DNA from: a virus
Length of the DNA stretch: 26,934 nt
IMG/VR virus record: IMGVR_UViG_3300044301_004622
Span: 1-26,934 of that record
Reading direction: 5' to 3' (one strand)
Part shown: in pieces, positions 13,845 to 21,236 of the stretch
Position numbering within the stretch: the stretch's first letter is position 1
How the letters are laid out: each line of letters begins with the position of its first letter
Made by a program: the position numbers and the translations under genes
Notes under the pieces: generated by a model
What the model saw: the letters and a program-made list of their open reading frames with translations, nothing else
What the model was told of the DNA's origin: nothing
Databases searched by the model: none

Positions 13845-14141
13845 ATGAAAAAAATTTGGAAAATATTAGCTGGAATAGGAGCATTAATAGTAGGAATTTT
13901 AGCATTAACAGCTAATAAAGGTAGTAAAAAACAATTTAAAAAAGATCTTAAAGATAATAAAAATAAGATTAAAGATATAGAAAAGAAAACAGAAAAAGTT
14001 AAACAAGAAAAGAAAAAAACAAAAGAAAAAATTGTTAAGCAAGATAAAAAAATAAAAGATACAAAAAAGAAAGTAAAATCAACTAAATCAGCTAAAAAAA
14101 CAATATCTGATTTTGAAAAAAAATATAGAAGTAAAAAATAA
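13845..14141 (+). CDS. Small membrane protein with a Lys-rich coiled-coil tail
   Basis: This is a 98-residue protein. Residues 5-23 (WKILAGIGALIVGILALTA) form one transmembrane segment near the N-terminus. The rest is an extremely Lys-rich coiled coil (KKTEKVKQEKKKTKEKIVK). This layout, one N-terminal membrane anchor and a long helical domain, is like inner-membrane spanins, but charge patterns vary and there is no direct match. The stop overlaps the next start (TAATG, 14139-14143), and that neighbour is an exported protein, so a two-gene lysis or envelope function is possible. The Lys-rich tail could instead bind DNA. The function is inferred only from topology. Confidence 0.6.
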   Translation: MKKIWKILAGIGALIVGILALTANKGSKKQFKKDLKDNKNKIKDIEKKTEKVKQEKKKTKEKIVKQDKKIKDTKKKVKSTKSAKKTISDFEKKYRSKK

Positions 14142-14521
14142 TGAAAAAAATATTATTTATATTAGCATCAGTAATTTCGTTAAATTGCTTTGCCCAAGAT
14201 AAAATAGTAAAAATACCACAATCTGAACTAGATGCATTTTTTCTAGCTGTTGATACATTACAATATCAAGATTCAATAAAAACTATATTAATTTCAGATT
14301 TAGAATTACAACTTGTAGAATATAAAACTTTAAGTTTGCAGAATGATACCTTATTAAAACTTAAATCTGATAAAATAATTTTATTAAATGATCAAATTAA
14401 ATTATATGAAGATCGGTTAAAAATAACTGATAAATGGTATAATAAAAGATGGTTTGGCGTAGTTTGTGGTGTTGTAGGAACGTCAACAGCAATATATTTA
14501 GCAGGACAATTAGGTAATTAA
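14141..14521 (+). CDS. Exported coiled-coil protein with signal peptide and C-terminal hydrophobic segment
   Basis: This is a 126-residue protein. Residues 1-18 (MKKILFILASVISLNCFA) are a clear signal peptide, with likely cleavage near FAQ|D at 19-20, a form common in flavobacteria. Residues 20-95 form a helical, heptad-like region (LELQLVEYKTLSLQNDTLLK). Residues 105-123 (FGVVCGVVGTSTAIYLAGQ) are a second hydrophobic segment. The Cys at 16 is not in a canonical lipobox, so lipoprotein processing is uncertain. With the preceding membrane protein it could form a spanin-like pair acting across the envelope at lysis, or alter the cell surface. It overlaps the previous gene and ends 7 bases before the terminase. 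Confidence 0.6.
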   Translation: MKKILFILASVISLNCFAQDKIVKIPQSELDAFFLAVDTLQYQDSIKTILISDLELQLVEYKTLSLQNDTLLKLKSDKIILLNDQIKLYEDRLKITDKWYNKRWFGVVCGVVGTSTAIYLAGQLGN

Positions 14522-14528
14522 TCCTTAT

Positions 14529-16097
14529 ATGGCAGACTTAAAAAAAATAATAAGACAAGAATATATAAAATGTGCAAAAGATCCTGTACATTTTATGAAA
14601 AAGTACTGCTATATTCAACATCCCCAAAGAGGTAGAATACAATTTAATTTATACCCTTTTCAAGAAAGAGTATTAGGTTTATTTAAGGATAACCCATATT
14701 CAATAATTTTAAAATCAAGACAATTAGGTATATCTACCCTTACAGCAGCATTTTCATTATGGATGATGATTTTTCATAAAGATAAAAATGTGTTATGTAT
14801 AGCTACAAAACAAGAAACAGCTAAAAATATGGTAACTAAGGTAAAATTTATGTATGAAAATTTACCTTCATGGTTAAAAATAGATTATTTAGAAAATAAT
14901 AAATTAACATTAAGATTAACAAATGGTTCACAAATTAAGGCAACATCAGCTTCAAGTGATGCTGGTAGATCCGAAGCCGTTTCTTTATTGTTAATTGACG
15001 AGGCTGCTTTTATTGAAAATATTGGAGAAATTTGGGCATCAGCACAACAAACATTAGCAACAGGAGGAGGATGTATTGCATTAAGTACACCATATGGAAC
15101 AGGAGGATGGTTTCATCAAACTTGGGTAAAAGCAGAAGCTCAAGAAAATGAATTTTTACCTATTAAATTACCTTGGTTTGTTCATCCTGAACGAGATGAA
15201 GAATGGAGAAAAAGACAAGATGAATTATTAGGTGATCCTAGAATAGCAGCACAAGAGTGTGATTGTGATTTTAGTACATCAGGTGATATAGTTTTTTATT
15301 CTGAATGGTTAGAATTTATAAAAGAAACAACAATTAAAGATCCTTTAGAAAGAAGAGGAGTAGATCAAAATCTATGGATTTGGGAACCAGCAGATTATTC
15401 AAGAGATTATATGGTTGTAGCTGATGTAGCTAGAGGTGATAGTAAAGATTTTTCTGCATGTCATGTAATTGATATTGAAACAAATGTTCAAGTAGCAGAA
15501 TATAAAGGACAAATGCCTCCTAAAGAGTTTGGATATTTTCTTACAGGATTAGCAACAGAATATAATAATGCTATGTTAGTAGTAGAAAATGCTAACATAG
15601 GTTGGGCAACCTTAGATGCTATTATAGAAAGACAATATAAAAATTTATATTATTCCCCAAAATCAGATACAGTAACGGCAGAATCTTATTTAAAAGTATA
15701 CGAAGGTAATAGTGAAATGACACCTGGATTTACTATGTCAATGAGAACTCGACCTTTATGTATTAATAAGTTTAGAGAATTTGTAGGGGATAGAAGTACA
15801 ACAATTCAATCTAAACGTTTATTAGAAGAAATGAAGGTATTTATTTGGAAAAATGGAAGACCAGAAGCTCAAACAGGATATAATGATGATTTAGTTATGT
15901 CTTTTGGAATAGCTATGTTTTTAAGAGATACTTCATTAAAATTCCAACAACAAAGTTTAGATAGTGCTAGAGCAGCATTAAAAAATTTAACAAAAACACA
16001 ATCAACCTTTAAAGGAGTTTATAGTGGAAATAATGTAGAAAATCCCTATAGCATGAAAATAAATGGTAAAGATGAGAATCTAGATTGGTTGATATGA
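14529..16097 (+). CDS. Terminase large subunit (gp17-like DNA packaging ATPase/nuclease)
   Basis: This is a 522-residue protein. The N-terminal ATPase drives DNA into the prohead: the Walker A variant KSRQLGIST is at 62-70, Walker B with catalytic Glu LLLIDEAA at 153-160, and the coupling motif LSTPYGTGGWF at 185-195. The C-terminal RNase H-like nuclease that cuts concatemers has D299 (VVADVARGDSKD), E353 (LVVENANIGW) and D453/D454 (GYNDDLVMSFG). It is shorter than T4 gp17 (610 residues). In the cell it docks on the portal, encoded next. The start ATG at 14529 lies 5 bases past the previous stop. The tail sheath and tube genes that lie between gp17 and gp20 in T4 are absent here. Confidence 0.95.
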   Translation: MADLKKIIRQEYIKCAKDPVHFMKKYCYIQHPQRGRIQFNLYPFQERVLGLFKDNPYSIILKSRQLGISTLTAAFSLWMMIFHKDKNVLCIATKQETAKNMVTKVKFMYENLPSWLKIDYLENNKLTLRLTNGSQIKATSASSDAGRSEAVSLLLIDEAAFIENIGEIWASAQQTLATGGGCIALSTPYGTGGWFHQTWVKAEAQENEFLPIKLPWFVHPERDEEWRKRQDELLGDPRIAAQECDCDFSTSGDIVFYSEWLEFIKETTIKDPLERRGVDQNLWIWEPADYSRDYMVVADVARGDSKDFSACHVIDIETNVQVAEYKGQMPPKEFGYFLTGLATEYNNAMLVVENANIGWATLDAIIERQYKNLYYSPKSDTVTAESYLKVYEGNSEMTPGFTMSMRTRPLCINKFREFVGDRSTTIQSKRLLEEMKVFIWKNGRPEAQTGYNDDLVMSFGIAMFLRDTSLKFQQQSLDSARAALKNLTKTQSTFKGVYSGNNVENPYSMKINGKDENLDWLI

Positions 16098-16112
16098 TAT
16101 TTATAATAATAA
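16098..16112 (+). promoter_or_regulatory. Late-promoter-like AT box (TATAATAA variant)
   Basis: TATTTATAATAATAA lies between the terminase stop and the portal ATG at 16121. It matches the consensus ATATTTATAAATAAAA except that the core is TATAATAA. It is the same variant as the one before the kinase gene at 329. Confidence 0.4.
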
Positions 16113-16120
16113 AATAAAAA

Positions 16121-17980
16121 ATGGCAGATACAGGTTTATTTTCAAGATTAAAAAGATTATTTGGAACAGATGTTTTAATCCGTAATGTTGGTGGGGACCA
16201 ATTAAAAGTTATGGATGTTAATCAAATCCAAATGTCTGGAGAATTAGAGACTAATTCATTAATCGATAGATTTAATAGAGTTTATACAAATTCCCCAAAC
16301 TCATTATATGGTCAACAAACTAATTTTAATTATCAAACATTAAGACCATACCTTTATTCAGAATATGATGCAATGGATACAGATGCTATAGTAGCATCAG
16401 CATTAGATATTGTAGCAGACGAAAGTACTCTTAAAAATGATATGGGAGAAATCCTTCAAATTAAAAGTTCAGATGAAAATATTCAAAAAATATTATATAA
16501 TTTATTTTATGATGTTCTTAATATAGAATTTAATTTATGGCCTTGGATTCGTAATATGGCTAAATATGGTGATTTCTTTTTAAAATTAGAAATAGCAGAA
16601 AAATTTGGAGTATATAATGTAATTCCTTACACAGCATTTCATATTGAAAGACAAGAAGGTTATAATAAAGAAAACCCACAAGAAATAAGGTTTAAATTTG
16701 ACCCAGATGGTATAGCAACTTCTGATTATGGATATTTTAATGTTCCTAATTCAGGGGAACAAGCAGGTGCTATTTATTTTGATAATTACGAAATGGCTCA
16801 TTTTAGATTATTAACTGATATGAATTTTTTACCTTATGGTAGATCATATATAGAACCAGGACGTAAATTATTTAAACAATATACTTTAATGGAAGATGCT
16901 ATGATGATTCATAGAATTGTTAGAGCACCCGAAAAAAGAATATTTTATATGAATGTAGGTTCAATACCTCCAAATGAAGTAGATGCGTTTATGGAAAAAA
17001 CAATTTCAAAATTAAAACGTACACCTCATATGGATGAAAAAACCGGGGAGTATAATATGAAATATAATTTACAAAACTTATTAGAAGATTTTTATATTCC
17101 TATTAGAGGAAATGATTCTACTACAAAAATTGAAAATATAGGAGGATTAAATTTTGATGGTATCCAAGATGTAGAATATTTAAGAGAAAAATTATTTGCT
17201 GCTTTAAAAGTTCCTAAAGCTTTTATGGGATATGATGAAAATTTAGAAGGTAAAGCAACATTAGCAGCTCAAGATATTAGATTTGCTAGAACAATAGAAA
17301 GAATACAAAGAATATTTACATCGGAATTATATAAAATTGCATTAATTCATTTATATACTCAAGGATATAGAGATGAAAGTTTAACTAATTTTGAGTTATC
17401 ATTAACAACTCCATCTATTATATATGATCAAGAAAAAATAGCTTTAATGACTGAAAAAATGACATTAGCTCAAGCTATGCTTGATAGTAAAATAATACCA
17501 TCAGATTGGATTTATGAACATATTTTCCATTTTAGTGAAGATGAATATGATGAATATAGAGAATTAGTAAGACAAGATCAAAAACGAATATTTAGAAATG
17601 CTCAAATAGAAGCAGAAGGAAATGATCCTTCAGAAACAGGTAAATCATATGGAACACCTCATGATTTAGCTGCAATGTATGGTAAAGGAAGAATGTATTC
17701 AGATCCATCTAATTTACCAGCGGGATATGATGAAGGAACAACTGAAAAAACTCCATTAGGAAGACCAAAACAAAAACTTACTAAAAGAAATACACAAGAT
17801 GATAACTTTGGTAAAGATAGATTAGGAGTAAAACGAATGAAAGATGATAAAAGTGTAAATGAAATTAACACAGCTAAAATATTTTCTAAATATGAAGGTA
17901 TGTTAAAAACAATTCCTAAAAATAAAACTAAAAACAAAAACTTGATTTCTGAACAAAAAGTTAAAGAGCAGAAATCTTGA
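16121..17980 (+). CDS. Portal vertex protein (gp20-like)
   Basis: This is a 619-residue protein. It forms the dodecameric ring through which DNA enters the head and on which the prohead assembles. Diagnostic segments are AIVASALDIVADEST (about 88-102), WPWIRNMAKYGDFFLKLEI, the clip/stem-like region with APEKRIFYMNVGSIPPNEVD, LEDFYIPIRGNDSTTKIENI followed by GGLNFDGIQDVEYLREKLF, and VPKAFMGYDE, the usual order for T4-type portals. It is longer than T4 gp20 (524 residues). The extra length is largely a basic, low-complexity C-terminal tail from about residue 500 (GKGRMYSDPSNLP onward). It sits between the terminase and the prohead core genes, as in other T4-like phages. No targeting-type N-terminus is evident. 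Confidence 0.95.
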   Translation: MADTGLFSRLKRLFGTDVLIRNVGGDQLKVMDVNQIQMSGELETNSLIDRFNRVYTNSPNSLYGQQTNFNYQTLRPYLYSEYDAMDTDAIVASALDIVADESTLKNDMGEILQIKSSDENIQKILYNLFYDVLNIEFNLWPWIRNMAKYGDFFLKLEIAEKFGVYNVIPYTAFHIERQEGYNKENPQEIRFKFDPDGIATSDYGYFNVPNSGEQAGAIYFDNYEMAHFRLLTDMNFLPYGRSYIEPGRKLFKQYTLMEDAMMIHRIVRAPEKRIFYMNVGSIPPNEVDAFMEKTISKLKRTPHMDEKTGEYNMKYNLQNLLEDFYIPIRGNDSTTKIENIGGLNFDGIQDVEYLREKLFAALKVPKAFMGYDENLEGKATLAAQDIRFARTIERIQRIFTSELYKIALIHLYTQGYRDESLTNFELSLTTPSIIYDQEKIALMTEKMTLAQAMLDSKIIPSDWIYEHIFHFSEDEYDEYRELVRQDQKRIFRNAQIEAEGNDPSETGKSYGTPHDLAAMYGKGRMYSDPSNLPAGYDEGTTEKTPLGRPKQKLTKRNTQDDNFGKDRLGVKRMKDDKSVNEINTAKIFSKYEGMLKTIPKNKTKNKNLISEQKVKEQKS

Positions 17981-17981
17981 T

Positions 17982-17996
17982 ATATTTATAAAAAAA
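17982..17996 (+). promoter_or_regulatory. Late-promoter-like AT box (TATAAAAA variant)
   Basis: ATATTTATAAAAAAA follows the portal stop by one base and precedes the ATG at 18015. The core TATAAAAA keeps the first six bases of the consensus. The leader to the ATG is longer here (28 bases from the first T of the core). Confidence 0.35.
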
Positions 17997-18014
17997 TATA
18001 ACTTATTTGACTGT

Positions 18015-18869
18015 ATGTATATAAAACATTCTAAATTTAAAAATACTGGTATCCTTTTCGAATTACTAGTAAGAAAGATAACGGCAGATACATTAGAAGG
18101 AAATGACTCTCCAGCTGTAAATATCCTAAAAAAATATTTTGTAAATACTGAATTAGGAAAAGAATACAAATTATATGAATCTGTATTCAAATCATCATCT
18201 ATTACAGAAGGTAAAGCTAATATAATACTAAACACAGTATTAGAAACATCAAGAAAATTAAATAGAAGTGCTTTAAGAAGGGAAAAATATAATATAGTTA
18301 GAGAATTAAAAGAAAATTATAATTTAGAAGAATTATTTAAAACAAAAATAAATAATTATAAACCTTTAGCATCTTTATATTGTTTGTTTGAAATTTATAA
18401 TTCAAAAGACATCACAAACCCAAACCAAATTGTTGATAATAAAGTAACATTATTAGAACATTTAACCAAAAAAGAAGTTTCAAAAAATGATGTTAAAGAA
18501 GATATTTTAGAAGAATTTAAATCTTATGATAAAGATTTAAGAATTCTTACTTATAGAGTATTATTAGAAAAATTTAATGATAAATATTCTAGTTTAAATT
18601 CATCCCAAAAGTTAGTACTTAAAGAATTTATTAATAATGTAGACAATACTACGAGATTAAAAGAATTTTATAATCAAAAAATAAATGAAGTTAAAAAATC
18701 ATTAATTAAAGAGGTTAAAAAAGTAAAAGATAAAGCTACTAAAATTAAATTAGAAGAAATATCTAAATTTGTTGTCGAAATTGATAAAAGAAAAGGAATT
18801 AATAGTGATAATTTAGTTGATTTATTACAATATTATTCTTTACTTGAAGAATTAAAACAAGTAAAATAA
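18015..18869 (+). CDS. Conserved helical protein of the prohead region
   Basis: This is a 284-residue, almost all-helical, Lys/Glu/Leu-rich protein. The N-terminus YIKHSKFKNTGILFELLVRK, then ITADTLEGNDSPAVNILKKYF, looks highly conserved. I associate it with proteins encoded between portal and protease genes in T4-like marine phages, but I know no assigned function. Later segments (RKLNRSALRREKYNIVRELK, EDILEEFKSYDKDLRILTYR) are helical with no catalytic motif. Its place corresponds to the T4 gp67/gp68 interval, so a prohead core or assembly role is plausible. Its stop overlaps the next ATG (TAATG, 18867-18871). There is no (L/I)xE targeting-type start. Confidence 0.7.
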   Translation: MYIKHSKFKNTGILFELLVRKITADTLEGNDSPAVNILKKYFVNTELGKEYKLYESVFKSSSITEGKANIILNTVLETSRKLNRSALRREKYNIVRELKENYNLEELFKTKINNYKPLASLYCLFEIYNSKDITNPNQIVDNKVTLLEHLTKKEVSKNDVKEDILEEFKSYDKDLRILTYRVLLEKFNDKYSSLNSSQKLVLKEFINNVDNTTRLKEFYNQKINEVKKSLIKEVKKVKDKATKIKLEEISKFVVEIDKRKGINSDNLVDLLQYYSLLEELKQVK

Positions 18870-19513
18870 TGGGACTTAACGAAAGAATAAATAATATACT
18901 CGAACAAAACAAAGTAAAATTTGTTGACCCTAAATCTGAATTAGAAGCAGCGGCTGAAAAAAAAGATGAAGATTGGGCAGAAGGTATTGTTTATGTAGAT
19001 GATCCTAGAATACCACAAGAATTTTTAAGAAAAATAGAAAAAAAGTATGGTCCAATTCCAAAAGGAAGTTACTTTTCAGGTAACTTTTCAATGTATTGGG
19101 AAAAGTTAGAACCAGATTATGGTGGAGAAGTAAATACAGGGGGTAGATCAGTTTCAAATCAATATAGATTACCTAATATAAATAATGTATATAGACAATT
19201 TAAAAAACTTAATGATCAACTTGACTTTTTAAAGGATAATAAGGATATAATGAAAGATGAAGGAATACAAAAAGTATTTCAACAAATAAGAGATTCATTT
19301 AATTCTTATCGTACCTATATTAGAAAAAATTATCCTGAAAATTATGAAACTGTAAAAGAAATATCAACAACAGGAGGAGGAGCAGGAGCAGCTGGGTTTA
19401 CACCTGGTGAAGGAATGGGGTATGCAACACCTTACGCATTTACAGGAGGTAAAAAAGCAAAAGAACCACTAGCATTAAAAAAACTAGGATATAAAATTGC
19501 AAAAAATGAGTAA
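18869..19513 (+). CDS. Prohead-region protein sharing a Gly-rich motif with the major capsid protein
   Basis: This is a 214-residue protein. The N-terminus MGLNERINNILE|Q may be a targeting peptide (12 residues, ending ILE). The middle is helical (INNVYRQFKKLNDQLDFLKD). At residues 161-175, VKEISTTGGGAGAAG is followed by FTPGEGMGYATPYAF, closely matching the capsid protein around its probable cleavage site (VTEVSNTGGGAGAGTFTAGT, residues 57-76 there). A short basic tail (GGKKAKE...KLGYKIAKNE) follows. The shared motif suggests the same protease site or the same capsid contact, so I infer a capsid-associated or internal head protein. It overlaps the upstream gene by one base and the downstream gene by eight. 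Confidence 0.65.
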   Translation: MGLNERINNILEQNKVKFVDPKSELEAAAEKKDEDWAEGIVYVDDPRIPQEFLRKIEKKYGPIPKGSYFSGNFSMYWEKLEPDYGGEVNTGGRSVSNQYRLPNINNVYRQFKKLNDQLDFLKDNKDIMKDEGIQKVFQQIRDSFNSYRTYIRKNYPENYETVKEISTTGGGAGAAGFTPGEGMGYATPYAFTGGKKAKEPLALKKLGYKIAKNE

Positions 19514-19877
19514 AGATCCAGGAGCAACATTAGGTCCGGGTCCAAAAGCAGGCCCTGAAGGTGTAGAAGATAATTACTATGTTAAAAAATTTAGGTATAA
19601 ATTAGTACCTAAAGATAAAAAAGGTAATTATGTTCAAAAAGGATCTGGATTAGAAGTATTAAATTTATTTGAAAATGATTTTCAAAATGAAAGAGTTAAT
19701 GCATTTAATTTAATTGAGAAAGAACTTAATGATATTTATACAACGATATCAAATGCAAAAAATAAAACAATAGAATATTATAAAGAAAATCCAACATCAT
19801 TTAAAGTAGTAAAACCTACAGATTTAGTTTTGGATTATTTAAGAGACATTAAAAAATTATTAAAAGGAGAAGAATGA
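19506..19877 (+). CDS. Small prohead-region hypothetical protein
   Basis: This is a 123-residue protein. I take the ATG at 19506, which overlaps the upstream stop, in preference to an in-frame TTG at 19497. The N-terminus is Gly/Pro-rich (SKDPGATLGPGPKAGPEGVE), then a basic strand-helix domain (YYVKKFRYKLVPKDKKGNYV, GLEVLNLFENDFQNERVNAF) ending in a helix (LVLDYLRDIKKLLKGEE). I do not recognise the family. Its size and place between portal and protease genes are like T4 gp67/gp68. Its stop overlaps the next ATG (ATGA, 19874-19877). Confidence 0.65.
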   Translation: MSKDPGATLGPGPKAGPEGVEDNYYVKKFRYKLVPKDKKGNYVQKGSGLEVLNLFENDFQNERVNAFNLIEKELNDIYTTISNAKNKTIEYYKENPTSFKVVKPTDLVLDYLRDIKKLLKGEE

Positions 19878-20509
19878 AAACATTACAAGAACAATATAAT
19901 CAAATAAAAAAAGGTAAAGGCCATAAAGGAGTATTTCTAAATGAAGCTAAACGTCTTTTTCCTCAATTTATTACAAATACAACTAGCTTTAACCAAGCTA
20001 CTACTATTTTAAAACAAAAATCAGTTATTAATGAAAGTATAGTAGGTCTTGGAATGGTAACAGATTCAAGTAAAGCAGCAACCCCAGATTGGCATAAACT
20101 TTTTGAAGAAAATTTAAATAAAAATAGTTGGAATAATGCTGATAAAAAAAATATAGATAATCTTAATGGAGATGAATTCCAAAAAGGTGTATATGTTGAA
20201 ATGGAAAAAGTAAGAAATATAATAACAGATCAAAATATAGGAGAATTATTAAAAAAAGCCAAAGCAACAGTTCAGAAAAATTTATCTAAAAACCCACAAT
20301 ATTACATTGAAAATGCAGCATTTGGAATAGATGGATTAGGATATTCTGCTGATAGACTTGGATTAAAACCTACTGAAATTAAAGGAAAATGGAAAGGTAG
20401 TGGTTTTGGAGACGCTTCAAAAACTAAAATGAAACCAGGTGAACCTGGAACAGGGTATACTCCTGTAAAAGAAAATAAAATAAATTTTAAAGATTTATTA
20501 AACGACTAA
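19874..20509 (+). CDS. Prohead core-like protein (gp67/gp68 position)
   Basis: This is a 211-residue protein beginning MKTLQEQYNQIKKGKGHKGV. The first residues resemble the T4 capsid-targeting peptide (MKTYQEFIAE in T4 internal proteins). Candidate cut sites are LNE24|A (VFLNEAKRLFPQF) and INE|S around residue 54 (SVINESIVGLG). The middle is helical. The C-terminal part has GYSADRLGLKPTEIKGKWKG and a Gly/Pro-rich stretch (KPGEPGTGYTPVKEN), ending INFKDLLND. I associate the first 55 residues with a module common in T4-like marine phages just before the protease gene. A small prohead-core role is likely by position but not proven by homology. The AGGAG upstream of the start is within the previous gene. 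Confidence 0.65.
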   Translation: MKTLQEQYNQIKKGKGHKGVFLNEAKRLFPQFITNTTSFNQATTILKQKSVINESIVGLGMVTDSSKAATPDWHKLFEENLNKNSWNNADKKNIDNLNGDEFQKGVYVEMEKVRNIITDQNIGELLKKAKATVQKNLSKNPQYYIENAAFGIDGLGYSADRLGLKPTEIKGKWKGSGFGDASKTKMKPGEPGTGYTPVKENKINFKDLLND

Positions 20510-20512
20510 GTT

Positions 20513-21115
20513 ATGAAACAAGTACTTATTGAAACAATTTCTTTCTCACCAAAAGTAAAATTATCAGAAAGTAAAAAATCTGAAAATGGGAATCCTATAG
20601 TTGAGGGAATTTTAGCTACTGTTGAAGTTAAAAATGGTAATGGTAGATATTATAAAAGAGATTTGTGGCAAAGAGAAATGGATAAGTATGATAAAATAAT
20701 TAAAGAAAATAGAGCAGTAGGAGAATTAGATCACCCAGAATCTTCTGTTGTAAATTTAAAAAATGTTTCACATAATATCAAAGATACTTGGTGGGATGGA
20801 GATAATATTATGGGTAAAGTAGAAATACTACCTACTCCATCAGGTAATATTTTAAAGTCACTTATTGATAATGGTATAACAGTAGGTGTGTCTTCAAGAG
20901 GAATGGGATCATTAAGACCTATGGGTGAAGTACAAGAAGTACAAGATGATTTTGAATTACTATGTTGGGATTTTGTTTCAACTCCTTCAAATCCAGGTTC
21001 TTATATGCATTTAGTAAACGAAGGACTTGAATTTAAATCGGCAAATCCATATACTAAAGTAAATTCTATTATATACGAAATCCTTTGTTCAAAAGGAAAT
21101 TGTCCAATTTCGTAA
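20513..21115 (+). CDS. Prohead core protease (gp21-like serine protease)
   Basis: This is a 200-residue protein, near the T4 gp21 length (212). It cuts scaffold, capsid and internal proteins inside the prohead after (L/I)xE. Family landmarks are EGILATVEVKNGNGRYYKRD (31-50), AVGELDHPESS with catalytic His 74, ITVGVSSRGMGSL (122-134) with the Ser at 127 or 128, and CWDFVSTPSNPGSYMHLV (151-168) with an acidic D153. The herpesvirus-type prohead protease fold is known for this family. MKQVLIE|T at the N-terminus and LVNE|G at 168-171 are possible self-cleavage sites. It lies directly before the scaffold gene, the T4 order. Its specificity underlies the polyprotein hypothesis for other genes here. 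Confidence 0.93.
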   Translation: MKQVLIETISFSPKVKLSESKKSENGNPIVEGILATVEVKNGNGRYYKRDLWQREMDKYDKIIKENRAVGELDHPESSVVNLKNVSHNIKDTWWDGDNIMGKVEILPTPSGNILKSLIDNGITVGVSSRGMGSLRPMGEVQEVQDDFELLCWDFVSTPSNPGSYMHLVNEGLEFKSANPYTKVNSIIYEILCSKGNCPIS

Positions 21116-21236
21116 CTTTTCAGGAATCTTCATATACGTATTATCGTAATATGCCATTCTCTTATATGGTATTTAACTAATTAATAATTCTATTACGTTT
21201 CTAATAAACGTACTTCCCAAACAAAATTTTAGGAAA
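21116..21236 (+). promoter_or_regulatory. Structured leader upstream of the scaffold gene
   Basis: These 121 bases hold no gene. Two hairpins are visible: ATGCCAT (21151-21157) with ATGGTAT (21166-21172), one G-U pair and an 8-base loop; and TACGTTT (21194-21200) with AAACGTA (21206-21212), a perfect 7-bp stem with the loop CTAAT. The second ends 24 bases before the scaffold ATG. No T-run follows, so they are not terminators. The leader may set the translation or stability of the scaffold-capsid mRNA. No TATAAATA box is seen. AGGA at 21231 is too close to the ATG to serve as a normal ribosome site. Confidence 0.45.

Noticed and set aside
17659-18235. Minus-strand open frames opposite the end of the portal gene and the following gene
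   Set aside because: Their peptides are hydrophobic Phe/Leu/Ser-rich mirror images of Lys/Glu/Asn-rich + strand genes, as expected from an AT-rich antisense strand. No minus-strand gene in the window is supported.
19497-19505. TTG start three codons upstream of the 19506 gene
   Set aside because: An ATG lies at 19506, overlapping the upstream stop in the style of other junctions, so the TTG is not needed.
21231-21234. AGGA before the scaffold ATG as a Shine-Dalgarno sequence
   Set aside because: Only two bases separate it from the ATG, too close for normal use.
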